Shown: piece by piece, positions 1 through 12,240 of the stretch | Position numbering within the stretch: the first letter of the stretch is position 1 | Layout of the letters: the number at the start of each line of letters is the position of its first letter | Assembly (NCBI GenBank): GCA_001632435.1 | Contig: KV423970.1 | Coordinates: forward strand, 105,985-169,984 | Direction: 5' to 3' | DNA from: Calocera cornea HHB12733 | Taxonomy: Eukaryota > Basidiomycota > Dacrymycetes > Dacrymycetales > Dacrymycetaceae | DNA length: 64,000 bases | Translations under genes and position numbers: made by a program | The notes under the pieces: generated by a model | What the model was told of the DNA's origin: nothing | Seen by the model: the letters and a program-made list of their open reading frames with translations, nothing else | The model's database searches: none

Positions 1-1
1 T

Positions 2-3000
2 ACTCCACAGAATACCCCACCACCTGCTCCTAGTGAGTCATTCGATCTTGCAACGGGAGAAGGACGGTTACTCACAAACTTATCAGTTTTCGGCAAGGCC
101 GCTCCGCCTGTTGCACCTCCAGCCACCACCACTCCGTCTGGCTCATCTTACGCCCAAGCAGCTTCGCCTCGGGCTGGTGCTTCAACCCAGCCGCAAGCCA
201 AACCGTCGTTCTCTGATTTACTGAACAAAGCTGGAACTCCGCCAGCCTCCAGTACACCAAAAGCGGAGGACCCTGCTTCGGTCACTGCCACACCATCTAC
301 CCCCGCTAAGGAGAAGGCACCTGCTCAGCCATCCACTACGCCTGCTGGCGTTCCGCCCGCTTCCAGGCCTAAGGAAGAGGCGAAACCTGCTCAGGATTTC
401 AGCAACGCGTTGGCAGCCTTCGCTATGAAGAAGCAAGAGGCGTCTTCTGTCACCGCTGGTTTCAGTACGTTCTCCATTGGGTCGAAGAAGTCTGATGACG
501 CGGGTGCCAAAAACGAGGAGAAGGAGAAGAAGGAGAAGGCCGAAGCCTCCAAAGAAGCTGAAGGCAAATCTGCAGAAGCGTTCAAAGCTTTCCGCGCACA
601 GGATCCTTTCGACCGCTTCAAGCAACCTCAGCAGTCTTCCTGGCTCGATGCGCCTCGCGAGAAAGCGGAGTGGGAGATCAAGCTGGAGGAATCGAAGAAG
701 AAAGCAGAAGCTGCTGGCAGCAAGCCTGCGTTTGATAATTCGGCCTTCACTACTGCACAACTCGAGGAACGTCGGAAGCAGCGAGCTGAGGAGCACCAGC
801 TTGAGCACGATGACTCAGACGACGAAGAACAAGACGAGGACAAGGAGGAAGAGAAGTTCCCTGAAGACAAGCTCACCAGCAAGGAACCGACCATACCGAA
901 GACTGAGAAGTCAGCCGCTGCGCCGATCACGGAGGGTGCAAAGCTCAACAGTAATCTGCTTGGTCTGTCCGTGAAATCTTCTGGTTCGAAAGCAAGTTCT
1001 CCTCCTGTGGATCTGAAAGCACCATGGAGGTCTGCTGGTATGTGCTTCATGCCTGTTTGTTGATGATATTTGACATTCATTGTAGAGGATGACTCGGAAG
1101 AGCCTCCGAAAGAGAAGCCTTCCACCAGCCCGGAGGCTCCTGCAACTTCCCGGAGCAAGACTCCCACTGCCGCAGCTTCCGTAACGAATGCCGCCCGTCC
1201 AGAGCAAGCCGCCTCTCAAGTTGGCTCTACGACCGGCCCCGTCAAAAGTACACCGTTGGCCCCACCTCCAGTCGCTGGGATTAAGTCCAGCCCGGCATCC
1301 AAGCCAGCATCTGCTTCGCTCAGCTTCAATCTTACTAAGAAACCAGAAGTGCCTTCTAAACTCGCTGCCCCTACCACGATCTCTACAGCATCAAAGTTGT
1401 CAGTGCCTGCGCCGAAGCCATCTGTGCAACCGCCGACGCCTGCCGCTACATTTCCTTCTTTGGGTCGTTTGTCGTCATCAGAGTCTTTCAAAAAGGAAGC
1501 CATTGCGCCACCCAAACCTGTCCTGTCCACCAAACCTGCATTTGTTGGGGGTTGGCCAGATGAACCGGTGCCTAAATTCTGCTTGGCAACTTCGGCCTCT
1601 TCAGACAGCAAAGTGGAGAGTACGTCTCGCGAGCTTGAGAAGGCACGTATGGCAATCGACGAGGGTTTGCGCCAGGTGAGCTCCTATCCGCTTCGAACAA
1701 CTCGTTGGTCTAATTGCCTCTAGATTCGGGCAACTGTTGAGGACTGTCGCGTATACCAGGGACAGCTGAAAACGCCATCTCCAAATACCAAGGGTATTGA
1801 GCACATCACAGAAGCCAAGCGATGGAATTTTGCGGACTTCGGTGCTCTCAACAGCGTGGTCAATGAAGTACAAGCTGGTACGGCTCCTCTGAAGGACAAG
1901 GATGTACAGTACCGCCGCATGTCTGTCGAGATTGACTCGTTGGTGCTCAAAGGTACAATGCCGACTCTTTTGAGATCGCAATGAGACTGACATGAACGAT
2001 AGCTGAAACGAAAAAGGAAGAGTGTGCAAGATTCAAGCGCGCCCATAATGACAAGGATTATGCTTCCGTGATGCGCATTCGTCAGCTGGGACCGGAACAG
2101 AGTGAGAATCAAACCCGCCTTCGGCATAGCTCTCTGGTGGGTTGTGATCTATCCCAGATACAGTGTAGTGCTCATCTCCACGCCCTCTTTGCAGGTCGTC
2201 CATAACCAGCTTGAGCGGCTCGAAGACTACGTGGTGGCCATGAGAGCCACGGTGATCCAGAAGAAGAGCGGCTCAAAGCCCTTAACGTCAGTTTGTCACC
2301 TTATACTTGTGGATCAGTTCACAACTGCTTGCACAGGGGTCCGATTATGGATACTATCAATCGTACCATCCGCAATCTGGATACGACCGCTGCGACTGAG
2401 CTTGCCACGCTGGACAGCCTGATCAAAAGACTGCGGGTTGTGAGAGACGCATATCGCGCTCAGCTTCCCATCCCCTCGAGCATCGCAGAAGACCACGGAA
2501 TCGGCCTCATTGAGCCCTCCATACCAGCTGCACGCTCTCTGTCTGGTGGGAAATATGCACCGTCAAGTATCGCATCGGCTCGTCTTAAGGCGGCCTTCTT
2601 GACGACGCGTACCACACCCGTTCTAAATACCATGGCGCGCCAATTCACCGCCGGCGGTGACTTCACCCTGCTCGACACTGATCTCAGTCTGGCGATCCAC
2701 AACGGGCCCTTGACCCTCGACATGTCGCCTCCCAAAAACGAAGAGCCTGCCAAACCTGTCAAGGTCGAAGGAAGCCTTCAACAACCTCCGAAGCAAGTTG
2801 AGCCGGCTAAAGTCGAAGAAGGCGTCCCAGTTTCCGATCCTTCAAAGCCACCCACTGCACCCGGCCTGTTCAATTTCTCGGGTCCACTCCCTGCAGGCTG
2901 GGAAGCATTCAAGAACGCACCATACAAGCCGCTTGTTATTGAACCGCCACCGCGTCCTAGTAAGAGTCGACATGGCCATCGGCATGCAGCGGGAGAGAGG

Positions 3001-5076
3001 TCTGCTCTGACGGGACGAGAATCGCATCTGAAACAAGCTGAACAGCCTGCAGATGCGGCGCTTCCAAAGGACGCTGTCTCTCTGGACACTCCGCCAGTGA
3101 GTGGCGTAGGTGCAGCATCGCAGACCTCTTCGTCCATGCTTAGTGCAGCATCTGGAGCAACGGAGAAGACGGGCTTCCCTGCGCTTTCGCCATTGAATGC
3201 AGAAGCGCAAAAGGCTCCGGTCTGGCCCTCATTTGCTCCCGTTGCCAACACCACGGTGACGCCCTTGGGCACAATCCCTCTGCTACCTCGCAAGGACTTC
3301 CTCGCCTCTCTTCCGCCCGTCAAGAAGGACAGTCCAGACGCACCTCAACTTTTGAAACCTGCCAACAAAGCGCCGTCTGTATTTGTACCCCTCCTAGGCA
3401 AGGCGGCACCAGGACCAACGGCCCTGGAGCTACAGGAGAAGGCGAAACAAGCTTGGGGCAGTCTGGGAGCACCGAAGACCTCTGCACCCATCCCCTCCCT
3501 CAGCTGGAGACCACCGCAACCCCCTCCACCTATGTCATCTGTGGCGACTCCGGCTGCAGCCCCACAACTTCCAGCAGCTTGGAAAGTTGCTCTCGAAAGT
3601 CAGGGAAAGCCAACAACGCCTCCTGCGTTGAGTCAGAGCCCCGCTGGTGTGACAGCCAAGCCCGCTGAGTCTCAACCAGCGATCATGCCTGTTGAACAAG
3701 AAGCAACGCCTTACACACCTCCCGTAGCGGCTGCTCCCAGGGCTCCTACCGCCTCTGTGATCGCAGCACCGGTCCCCAGCAAGCCTATTACGTCGGCTGG
3801 ACCAGAAGCACAGCCAACGAAGGCAGCAACCGATGAGCATTCCCAGACATCAACTAGTCAGGGTATCTCGTTCCATAAGCCTCCTCAGGCTGATTTAAAA
3901 ACCCCCTCCGCTGGATCGTCGCCGATCAAGTCTCCTGCTACAGTATCTCCAGTTCCACAGTCTCCGGAGGGAAACCCAGCTAGCTCGAAGGCATTTGACT
4001 TCTCAGCGTTGACCAAGGCTGTGGAACAAAGCACGGGACCGACTGCGTCACCCTCAGCCGAGGGTACAACCAAGCCACCTGCGCATCAGCCCGCGATTGC
4101 CGCAAAGGCATTCGACTTTTCTGCCCTGACAAAAGCTGCCCAGGTTGTTGACAACTCTACGAAAGGTGTCCAAGACGATGGATCAAAGTCTCCTCAGCCT
4201 GATACCAAGGCATTTGACTTTTCCTCTTTCACCAAGAACGCGGCAGCTGGTCCCAAACCAGTTGGTGTCCCATCATTTTCTGAGCTTCTCAAGAAGTCTG
4301 GGGTCTCGCTTTCATCGGCCAGCCCAGCAGCACGCGTCTCTCCTCAAGCACCTAATAACTATGTTGCGCTCGAAGCACCTAAAACTCCACCACCCGTTGC
4401 CAGCCCGAGTCCCAGTCTCAGAGGAGCACGATCGCCGCCTTTGCAAGCCATGTTTAGTTCCAAACCGTCTTCAGCATCAAAATCCGCTTTTGGCGCAGGC
4501 GGCTTCGGGATGCCTGCCTCTACGCCGTCTGCGCCTGCTTCGTCTGCCTTTGGCCCAGGAGGGATTGGAGCCCCAGCACCTTCCACGCCCGGTGCTTCAA
4601 CAGCCTTCAGATCGGCATTCGGCCCAGGGGGTATGGGTACCCCTGCCGCTTCGGAAGGTAATACTACGCCGCCTAGTGCCAAGTCACCCTCTCCTGCACC
4701 AATTGGAGGTACATTTGGCATGCATTCGGGCGGTGCATCCGGAACATTCGGAACCACAGCAGCGCCGCCACGCAGCATTTTCGCAAAGCCAGAGGGATGG
4801 ACTCCGCCCACTGACTCCACCATTACCGGCAGCAACATCTTCAGGCCGGTCACTGTGCCAGCTTCGAGCGGAGTCAGCGGGAATGTAAACTGGGCGAAGC
4901 AGCTCGCTGAGCAGCATGATTCGGATGAGGAGGAAGAAGAGGAGGACGAGAATGTGGAGGGCGAGGAGGATGACACGTATGACAACTATCAACACGATGT
5001 GGACTACGGCACAGAGGCGAGAGACCTGTCTGACCTGGAGGAGGCGGATGAGGAGTACGAAGTGGTCGACGAGTAG
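2..5076 (+). CDS. FG nucleoporin, Nup159/Nup214-like (5' partial)
   Basis: Probable cytoplasmic-face nucleoporin that helps mRNA export; only the 3' part (about 1606 residues) is in the window. Coding exons are 2-1037, 1086-1675, 1724-1952, 2003-2136, 2195-2286 and 2337-5076. The first exon is open to the window edge. In order it shows a Ser/Pro/Ala-rich stretch, a charged E/K segment (about 500-900), a region of predicted coiled coil spanning exons 2-6 (about 1620-2460), then a long disordered tail with three KAFDFSALTKA-type repeats (3988, 4105, 4207), several FG dipeptides in GxFGxGG context (4490-4760) and a very acidic C-terminus. The order coiled coil then FG tail is that of Nup214 rather than yeast Nup159. 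The N-terminal propeller would lie upstream, so the exact orthologue is inferred. Confidence 0.75.
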
Positions 5077-5168
5077 TTGGATGCTTTCGTCATACCCATA
5101 CAACATTATCCCCCCCATATCTGGGCACAGTAGATATCAAATTATGAAGCATGCTAGACAGTTCTACA

Positions 5169-6103
5169 TCAGTGCGTTCCATTCGGAAGGCTCTGCGCCT
5201 CTGTCTGCGTCAAGTCCTCTTCCTCGCTCGTCTCCGGCTCTGTCGTGCCATTCACACCATTCACACCGTCCTCAGGTTCCACAACGGCCGGTGGTTCTCT
5301 TCCAGGCGGGTAAACGATAATCGACTCCAAATGAGCCAAAGCAGCCTGTTCGTCCCACGAAGAGCAAGTTGTAGCAGCACAGCTTCAATACGGCCGATAC
5401 CTCGAATCCGGAGTAACGAAATCGTTGCGTACCCGGCCGACCGCGCTCAGCTCCTCGCCCTCGCCTCCGGCGAATGTCTCGAACCCTCCACCCGACTCGT
5501 CCGCATCCGCAAACATTTCGTCCTCCATATCTTCGTCGTCATCGCCGGCCTTGTCGGGATGAAGCGACGCGCAGATGGAGAGCGCTTCGAATATCGGCTC
5601 CACTATAAGCGCCGGTGAGCAACGGACAATAGCATAGAAACGTTGCACGTACGGCTATCCTCAGTCTCTGGCACAATAAACATCTCGCGCATCTCGCTGT
5701 CCTCGTCTTCGGGTAGTGGTTGTCCCTCTGGCGTCTCATCCAACTGGCAGTAAATGGACACGCGTGTCGGTTCGCGTTTCACGGCGTGAAGCGTTATTGA
5801 GGGATAGTCGATCTGGAAGCCACTGCCAGATGCAGCAACAAAAGCAAGCACACTAAAGAGCCGTTAGATATACGCGTTGATCTGTATCAATCAAACGCAC
5901 CTCTCAACTATGTACAGTGTCCCCTTGATGTTCTCCCCTTCCAGCCCCGGCAGAGGCGGGTCCAGGGAGACAGTTACATTAGCCTCCTTATGCCTCAATA
6001 CCGGCGGTATGGAGTTGAACGAGTCTGGCGTCGACGACGTCAAATCGCGATGTTCCTCGACGGTTATGAAGGTAGGCGGCGCAGATATCGGAACGGTAGG
6101 CAT
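5169..6103 (-). CDS. CLNS1A: pICln / methylosome chaperone subunit
   Basis: Chaperone that holds Sm proteins for the PRMT5 methylosome before snRNP assembly. Coding exons (minus) are 6103-5901, 5852-5653, 5602-5433 and 5345-5169, giving 249 residues, close to the usual 240 or so. The PH-like fold is recognisable from GTLYIVES, GFQIDYPSITLHAV and the segment before ALHPD-type CASLHPD, followed by the typical acidic loop. I chose the last splice (donor 5432, acceptor 5346, 87 nt) because it joins LSAVGR to AALAHLESII, which aligns with the human LTAEGQATLERLEGML helix. If this intron is retained the frame stops at 5385-5387. The start is 119 bp from the divergent Nudix gene, so the two share a short promoter. 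The 3' end lies 92 bp from the convergent nucleoporin gene. Confidence 0.85.
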
Positions 6104-6222
6104 CTTGACGATCTCAGTTGGGAAAGTGTTCAGAAGAGAGGCACAGCGTGTAGAGTGGCGGAAATTTCAGGACCCTTACCCAGCCATAAGTTGCGCGTGA
6201 TTCCGAGGTAGCCTGAACCGTT

Positions 6223-7317
6223 ATGGAATCAACCGTCATCACCAACGGTGTCAATGACACGCCTGCAACGCCCTCGCTGGACGAGGCTCTGGCATCGCTA
6301 TCGCCTCGCTCGAGGACGTGTATAGAGCGGCTGATAGACTACAAGTCTCCGAGTCCGATATATACGTGAGTCCACATCATGAGTCATCTACGCTGGCACT
6401 GATCGCGCGAAACGACAGCATCAGCAACGTCCCACCTCACCAGAAGCTCGCTGCAGTCCTCATCCTACTCTTCGAGAAAGATGGAAGACTATGGGTGCTG
6501 TTGACTACACGGTCTAAGCAGCTACGGAGCCATCCGGGACAGACAGCCCTGCCTGGTGGGAAGGTAGATCCTGGCGAGAAGGATCCCTTCACCACTGCCG
6601 TGAGCACAGTTGCCCTTCCTTCGCTCCACGCATGCTTACATGCAGATAGAGACGAGAAGCGTTCGAGGAATGCGCCCTTCCCTTGTCCCATCCCAGCATA
6701 CACAACCTCTCTCTGCTTCCGCCCTTCCTCTCCCAGTTCAAACTGATCGTCACTCCCTGCGTCTCGCTCCTGACGGATCCGTCACTGCTTGAGACACTCG
6801 TACCGAATCCGGGAGAGGTGGAATGGTGCTTCTACCATCCTCTGGAAGCGATGCTGGATCCGTCAATGATGACTGACGAACCGCTAGCAGAGAAGGGTGG
6901 GGAGGACTGGCCATACGAGGAAGAGCTTCATGTATGCATTGGTCATTTTATCAACACGTCCAATGCTGAAGCACCCGCGCACAGAATACAACCGACCGCG
7001 CGTGGCTCTGGGACTCTGCGTACCGAATGCATCGATTCCGGAGCTCGCATACGCCTGTCAAGGGGCTCACTGCGGACATCCTCATGCTCACCGCGGAAAT
7101 CGCGTACGCGTACGAACCCGCGTTTGAGCGGTACGCGCCAAACCAGGTCAGATTCGAGGTCGCGGTGCAGCATGTCGTTGGAGGCACTGAACCCAGCGAT
7201 GAGGATTTGGGGCGCACGTCGGGGGCACCGGCTGTGAAACTGGAAGGGAGGGGTGAGGAGGTGGGTAACCGGCCGCAGGATACATTCACCGTACCGGGCA
7301 GTGTGATTCCTGCTTGA
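6223..7317 (+). CDS. Nudix hydrolase, Pcd1/NUDT7-8 (CoA diphosphatase) type
   Basis: Predicted hydrolase of CoA and acyl-CoA to phosphopantetheine and 3',5'-ADP. Coding exons are 6223-6365, 6419-6599, 6650-6931 and 6985-7317 (312 residues). The N-terminal helix ends in IERLIDYKSP. The UPF0035 signature of the CoA subfamily is present (LRSHPGQTALPGGKVD), followed by the Nudix helix REAFEE joined across intron 2. Introns are 50-53 nt. The terminal glycine of the Nudix consensus is replaced (EECAL instead of EExG). No C-terminal peroxisomal SKL-like signal is seen (it ends VIPA), unlike several family members. Substrate choice is inferred from subfamily motifs only. Confidence 0.8.
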
Positions 7318-9312
7318 TGGTCGATGTGCTGGAGTAGTGATTCAGCTCACTTTTGACAAGAGTTTGGGGATGAATGACTTTTGTTGACTGGTTCAGTAAG
7401 GACTGTACAATTCCGGGCTTAGGGTTTGTACCTGGTCCCCAATGCCACTTGAAACATTAGTCGCTTGAGTGCCAAGGAGACGTCAGCCTCGTCCGCGTCG
7501 CACCTGGCACGTTGACTGAGAAGAACCGTCCATACTCAGAAAACTCGCGGCCGGAACAAGCTTATGTAAGCGCATCGCATTGCTCAAACAACTCAATTAG
7601 ATTTCTCACGAGGGTCTGTAACCCTGATTCAAGTGACAAAGTCAAGGCGATGCACAGGCAGGTACTGTACAGATCAATCAGATAATCAGGTCGGGGCAAA
7701 TCGTGGAGAGAAGGGTTTGTGCAAGGACCGGCGGGCCGTTTGAAACGGGAACGCGTTCTGCCGGGACGCGCTCGTTCCCAATATAGACAGAGCAATGATG
7801 CCCGAGGTCCCCCCATTGCTGGTTTTGTTGACGGAGCAGACACTCGCAAGCCATCGTCGCGGCTCCGACCGTGTGGCAACCTTCCCACGAGACAGCTGTA
7901 ACACTTTGTACAGCGGTAATGGTGATCCTGAACAAATCCGTTGGAGGGAGTGACAAAGCTGCTGCTGCGCAGTGACGGTGGGGCCACCGGTTCCACGAAG
8001 AAGAAGCGTGGGGTTGCGAGTGTGGGTACGAAGATGATGCGATGTGATGGTGTTATACACGGGGACGGCGGGGCAGGTCGACGGGAGCACGTGCTCGCTG
8101 TCGACGAGAAACTCTGCGGTAGCTCCGGTTTGTATTGTCGGCCATAAGCAGAACGTTGTTAGAATTGATCGGAGCCCCAACATGGTGCCTGCCGAGCCTG
8201 GGAGCGGGTCACTGGCTGCGTGGGACAGAACGCGGGGGGTTACCCGGTCGCTGCCGTGCGAGAAATAGTGGCCTAAAGCGGGCGAAGCGATTGAGTCGGT
8301 GATTGCTTTCAGGGAAGAGAGAGGGAACAGCACTCGTACGAGCGGGCCCATCAGGTGGGCGGGCTGGGAGCGACAGGAGCAGGTGCCAGACGGGCCGAGG
8401 GCGAGGCGGTGCGGGGGTGGGGGCCGGACGGGCGCCTGCGACCCTCGAGGGAGAGAAAGTGCATAGAGTTGAGGGAGAAAGAGGGCAAAGTCCGCGGTTA
8501 TTTGGGCAGGGTGGCCATCTGGAGCATCTGATGGGCGGGCGCGCAGCAGGGGTGGCCGAGACATGTGGTGTGGCTGGAACGCGGGTGGTGGGGGGGCCAT
8601 GAGGAGGGAGGAAGGAGAAGCGACGGGCGGCAGGGCGGTGCAGGGGCCTCACCAGACGGCGGCTATTGAGAAGAGCGCGCGCGAAGGAAGGAAGGCGGGT
8701 TCAGGGTACACCCTACTGAACCTCGTCGAATGCAATACAGTCCCGCAGATAGCACACAAAACTCGCAAAGCTTGGTAATTGACAAACATGCCTCGGTGTC
8801 AGTAGACTGTGCTGTGCGGCCTCACTCGGTCAAAGCCCACGACACCTTATGTAGCACGACGACTGCGCAGTTCTCGAGGTGTGAGGTGTATGTAGGATGA
8901 AGGGCTGCAGAAGAGCAAGACGCCCCCTTTGCGGGAGTGATTTGCAATATAAGGCAGGCCAGGGGGACGCCACTGCGTCCGCGTGCGAAAATCGATCGGC
9001 CCCCCGTGCACAGACGCCCCCTTGTGCGCGCCCTGCCGCTCGCTTCCTGATCGCCATCCTGATCGGAGCGCTCACCCTTCTCCTCGATCGCGCATACATC
9101 TCACCCCGCCCTCGCCGTCGTCCTCCAACCCGTCCTCGCCGTCCCACTCCCCGCCCCTCACTGTCACACACAGCGCGCAGCTATACTCCCACAGGGGGGG
9201 TGGATCATAGCCAGCCATGCTGCACTCTCTCCATTCATTCTCCTCCTACGCACCCACACCCCTGTCTGCACTCCGCACACACCACTCACCCCCGCTCCCC
9301 GCTCCCTCATCC
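7318..9312. other. Long intergenic / upstream region of the WC-2 gene
   Basis: About 2 kb without a gene I can support. It ends in a C/T-rich leader (about 9090-9310) typical of basidiomycete 5' ends. The longest open frame is a 304-codon minus frame (7686-8600) that resembles no family and has the Pro/Arg/Ser bias of GC-rich random frames. An in-frame ATG at 9217 would lengthen the WC-2 protein by 32 residues. Confidence 0.5.
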
Positions 9313-11597
9313 ATGCCCTCCCAGCCAACCCAGGCATCCACCTTATCAACATCCCCCAACTCCGCCGCCACCCCTACCCAGCCACTCGACCCCACCATCT
9401 ACGGCTATGCGCCCGTGTCGAGCATCACCTACCAGAATGGCACCCACTCGCTCTCGCATCAAGGCGGCCTAGTCCGGGGCCCAGAGAGCACCGGTGACCT
9501 CTCCTCCATCTCAGGCGACGACTCGCGGGGGAGCAGCGTGAGCCTGCACTCAAAGGTCCCAAACGTCCCGCCAGTCGGGAAGCACCGGTGTTGTGCGTCT
9601 TCTTCCTTCCCCAGTTCTGCTCGCGTGCACGCAGCTGACTTCTCGCAGACTGGGCGCTTCTGTCCGAATCCCTGAAATTCCTGTACCTCGATCCCGTACT
9701 CAGTACGCACATGGCAGACCAGGCCAACGCCCTCATCGGCACGCACCTGCTAGACTACGTCCATCCGGAGGATAAGGACAAGGCCGTCGAGGATCTTAAG
9801 CGCGTAGTACGGAGCAAGACGCTGCATGGTAGTGTCACGAGGTACGTCGTCTTCGCGTTTCTCCAACGGTCCCAGCCTGACTGTGGCCCTCATCAAGACT
9901 GCGTTACCGCCGTGCAACGAACATTCGAGAGGTACTCGGAGGCACAGACTTGGCGCCAGTTCCTGACGCCCCGCTCTTCTGCCTGGACGAGGAGTATCTC
10001 ATATGCGACCTTGTGATCAACTGCGTAGGGGACAACCTCGTCCTGTGCTTCTTCCACGCCATCGTCGGTGAGTTCTAGACTATTTTTTTCAAGACGTGCA
10101 GATACTGACTTGCCGTAGACAAGCGACCGCTGGAAGATCAGAGCGAAGCGCAAAAGTCAGAATGGTCCAACTGGTGCGGAGCCCCGAGCGACCTTTCCCT
10201 CGTCGAGTACGCCGCGGACATGTACACGGCGCTCATCCCCAACTCGCAGTTCGCCAACAACCACCCGCAGCGCGTGTTTCAGATACTGAAGCTCGAGGGC
10301 CGGGGGATCGTCTTCACCTGGCCGCTGAATGGGTATGAGGTGCTCGAGTTTGGCGGCATCGCGCGGGACGTCAATATCGGGGGGTCGGGAGCAGTCAGCG
10401 AGGCGCGCACGAGCTGTACGAGGAGGTACAAGGCGAATTGGAGGGGGCAGCTCAGTGGGATGCCCGCCGAGGTGGAGAGCGTGTATATTCCCTATGGTAC
10501 TTTCTGTCTTTTATCATTCGAAGCCAGCGTTTCTAATCTTTCTGTCAGGCTCTATCATTTTCGCATGTCACCGTGCGCAATTCTCGGGAGGACTAGAACC
10601 CCACAACCTCCTGCGTTCGACGTACTACAACAACGCGCCCTACGTCCAGGCGAACTCTCAAAACGGCAACTACAACGCCCACACTCCGACGAGCGCGACT
10701 ACTCCCGGAAGCTACGGACCCGGGTACTCCCCCCAGACGTACGGACCAGCGCAGTACAGCGGGAGCTTCCCCACTCCCCAGTCAGCCACACACGGTGGGC
10801 CATGGCCGGGTACTACAATCCCCCCTTCTCCGCCGTTATCAGCCTCGCAAGCAACGCCAATGTCGGCCATCAGCACGCAGCAGTACACTTCGCAGTTGCT
10901 CGCCGCCCAGCAAGGCTCGCAGACATCACCACCATCTGCGCAGTACGGCTATCCTCGCCAATCGTCGCCCAACACGTCGCCGCAGTCTGCCCACCCGGGC
11001 GGGTCATCAGAAGGCGCGTCGGGGGCGACGCCGAACCAGCCCAAACGGCCTACGCGCCCGCCAACCGGGGTGCAGGCGTGCGTACAATGCGGCAACACCA
11101 CATCTCCAGAGTGGCGCAAAGGCCCGAGTGGGAACAAGGATCTTTGCAACGCTTGTGGGCTGCGGTGGAGTCGAACCAAGGCGAAAGAGGAGGGCGGAGA
11201 CCGACTGAAGCGTGGGAAGCGGAAGAAGAAGGGCGCCCTGGCCGAGGAGGACGAGGAGGACGGGAAGAGGCGCACGAAGCGAAAAGGCGAGAACAGCCCC
11301 TCGCCCATCCCCCTCCTGCCGCAGTCCACACAACAGCAGCCCATGCACGTCCCCCAGCCCGTGCAGCACCTCATTCACCCTACCCTCCTCGGCGGACCAC
11401 AGCCACAGCATCTGCACGGGATAATGGGCGCCGGCCTGGGGCTGGGCATGGCTGGGTGGACAACGCAGGTACACCACCCGTATGCGGGAGAGGGGCTCAA
11501 GGTCATCGTGCGCGAGCCGCAGAGCCTTGATCAACCACTTCTGCGCAAGCTGCCCAGCATGGAGGACATGTTCCTGCTGCCCACGGGGCTCGTATAA
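9313..11597 (+). CDS. WC2: White collar-2-like PAS/GATA zinc-finger regulator
   Basis: DNA-binding partner of the WC-1 blue-light photoreceptor; acts in the nucleus. Coding exons are 9313-9592, 9649-9841, 9898-10067, 10119-10496 and 10549-11597 (689 residues). The PAS domain (about 90-215) contains [19 protein letters not shown], a YVHPED motif and TLHGSVTR. A second WC-2-typical block is EWSNWCGAP to [17 protein letters not shown]. The GATA finger (about 514-541) is C-x2-C-x18-C-x2-C, followed by a basic KRGKRKKK segment, a likely nuclear signal. A Gln/Pro/Tyr-rich linker lies between. No LOV cysteine motif is present, so it should not bind flavin itself. The start is uncertain: the 9217 ATG is in frame, but the stretch between reads like a C/T-rich leader. 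Confidence 0.88.
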
Positions 11598-12240
11598 CCC
11601 CCCAAGCCTTCTGCCACGCTGCGAAGGTGCTGGTCGCTGTTCTGCTGTTCTGGTATCCGACTATTCCCAAGTGAGAAAGAGGGCACATGGACGAAGTACG
11701 ACTGTTCTGTTATTGCTACTGTATACCTTAGGACAGCTAATTTTCTGGTGGTTCCGGTTTGTGCATTTTGGCCTAAAAACGGAGGGAGGGACGTAGATGC
11801 GTTCTAGTTAATTTGGCGGTGTTGTCTGTGTCTGTCTGTAACATGAGCCGTGGTGTACCATAGAAATCCAATATATGCTTATACGCTGTAGCTTTGCTCC
11901 CAGATCGTCGCATCAACAATCTGCCCTAATCCAGAAATCGCTGGGTGACCACGGTATGTGGCAAGATGCGGGACTATGCGCGGTGAGAAAAGCGTCCATT
12001 TAGGTCGTGCGGATGTTTGTCTTGTGTGCTTCTGCATCGCCACGGGCTGCCCTGATCCTTCCGCGCATTTTTGGCACACACCGTCGTCCCACAGTCAAAG
12101 TCGCGTACTCCCCCGTCCGACCCCTCCCCGGCCTCGCCGTCCCGCACGCACACCGACGCAGTCCTCGCCGCCGACGGACAGGTGGACGTGGGTGGGCTTC
12201 TTTTCTTCCCTCTTCCGGCTGAGTCTGTGTCCGAATCGGG
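11598..12240. other. Intergenic region between WC-2 and mL44 genes
   Basis: Holds the 3' flank of the WC-2-like gene (an AT-richer stretch around 11700-11890) and the C-rich leader of the mL44 gene. No ORF, RNA gene or repeat that I can support. Confidence 0.5.

Noticed and set aside
7686..8600. 304-codon minus-strand frame upstream of the WC-2 gene
   Set aside because: No family blocks, strong Pro/Arg/Ser bias of GC-rich antisense frames, and no introns in a region where genes usually have several.
10220..11530. 436-codon frame overlapping the WC-2 gene
   Set aside because: Its first part is exon 4 of the WC-2-like gene; beyond 10496 it runs through the intron and an alternate frame of the zinc-finger exon.
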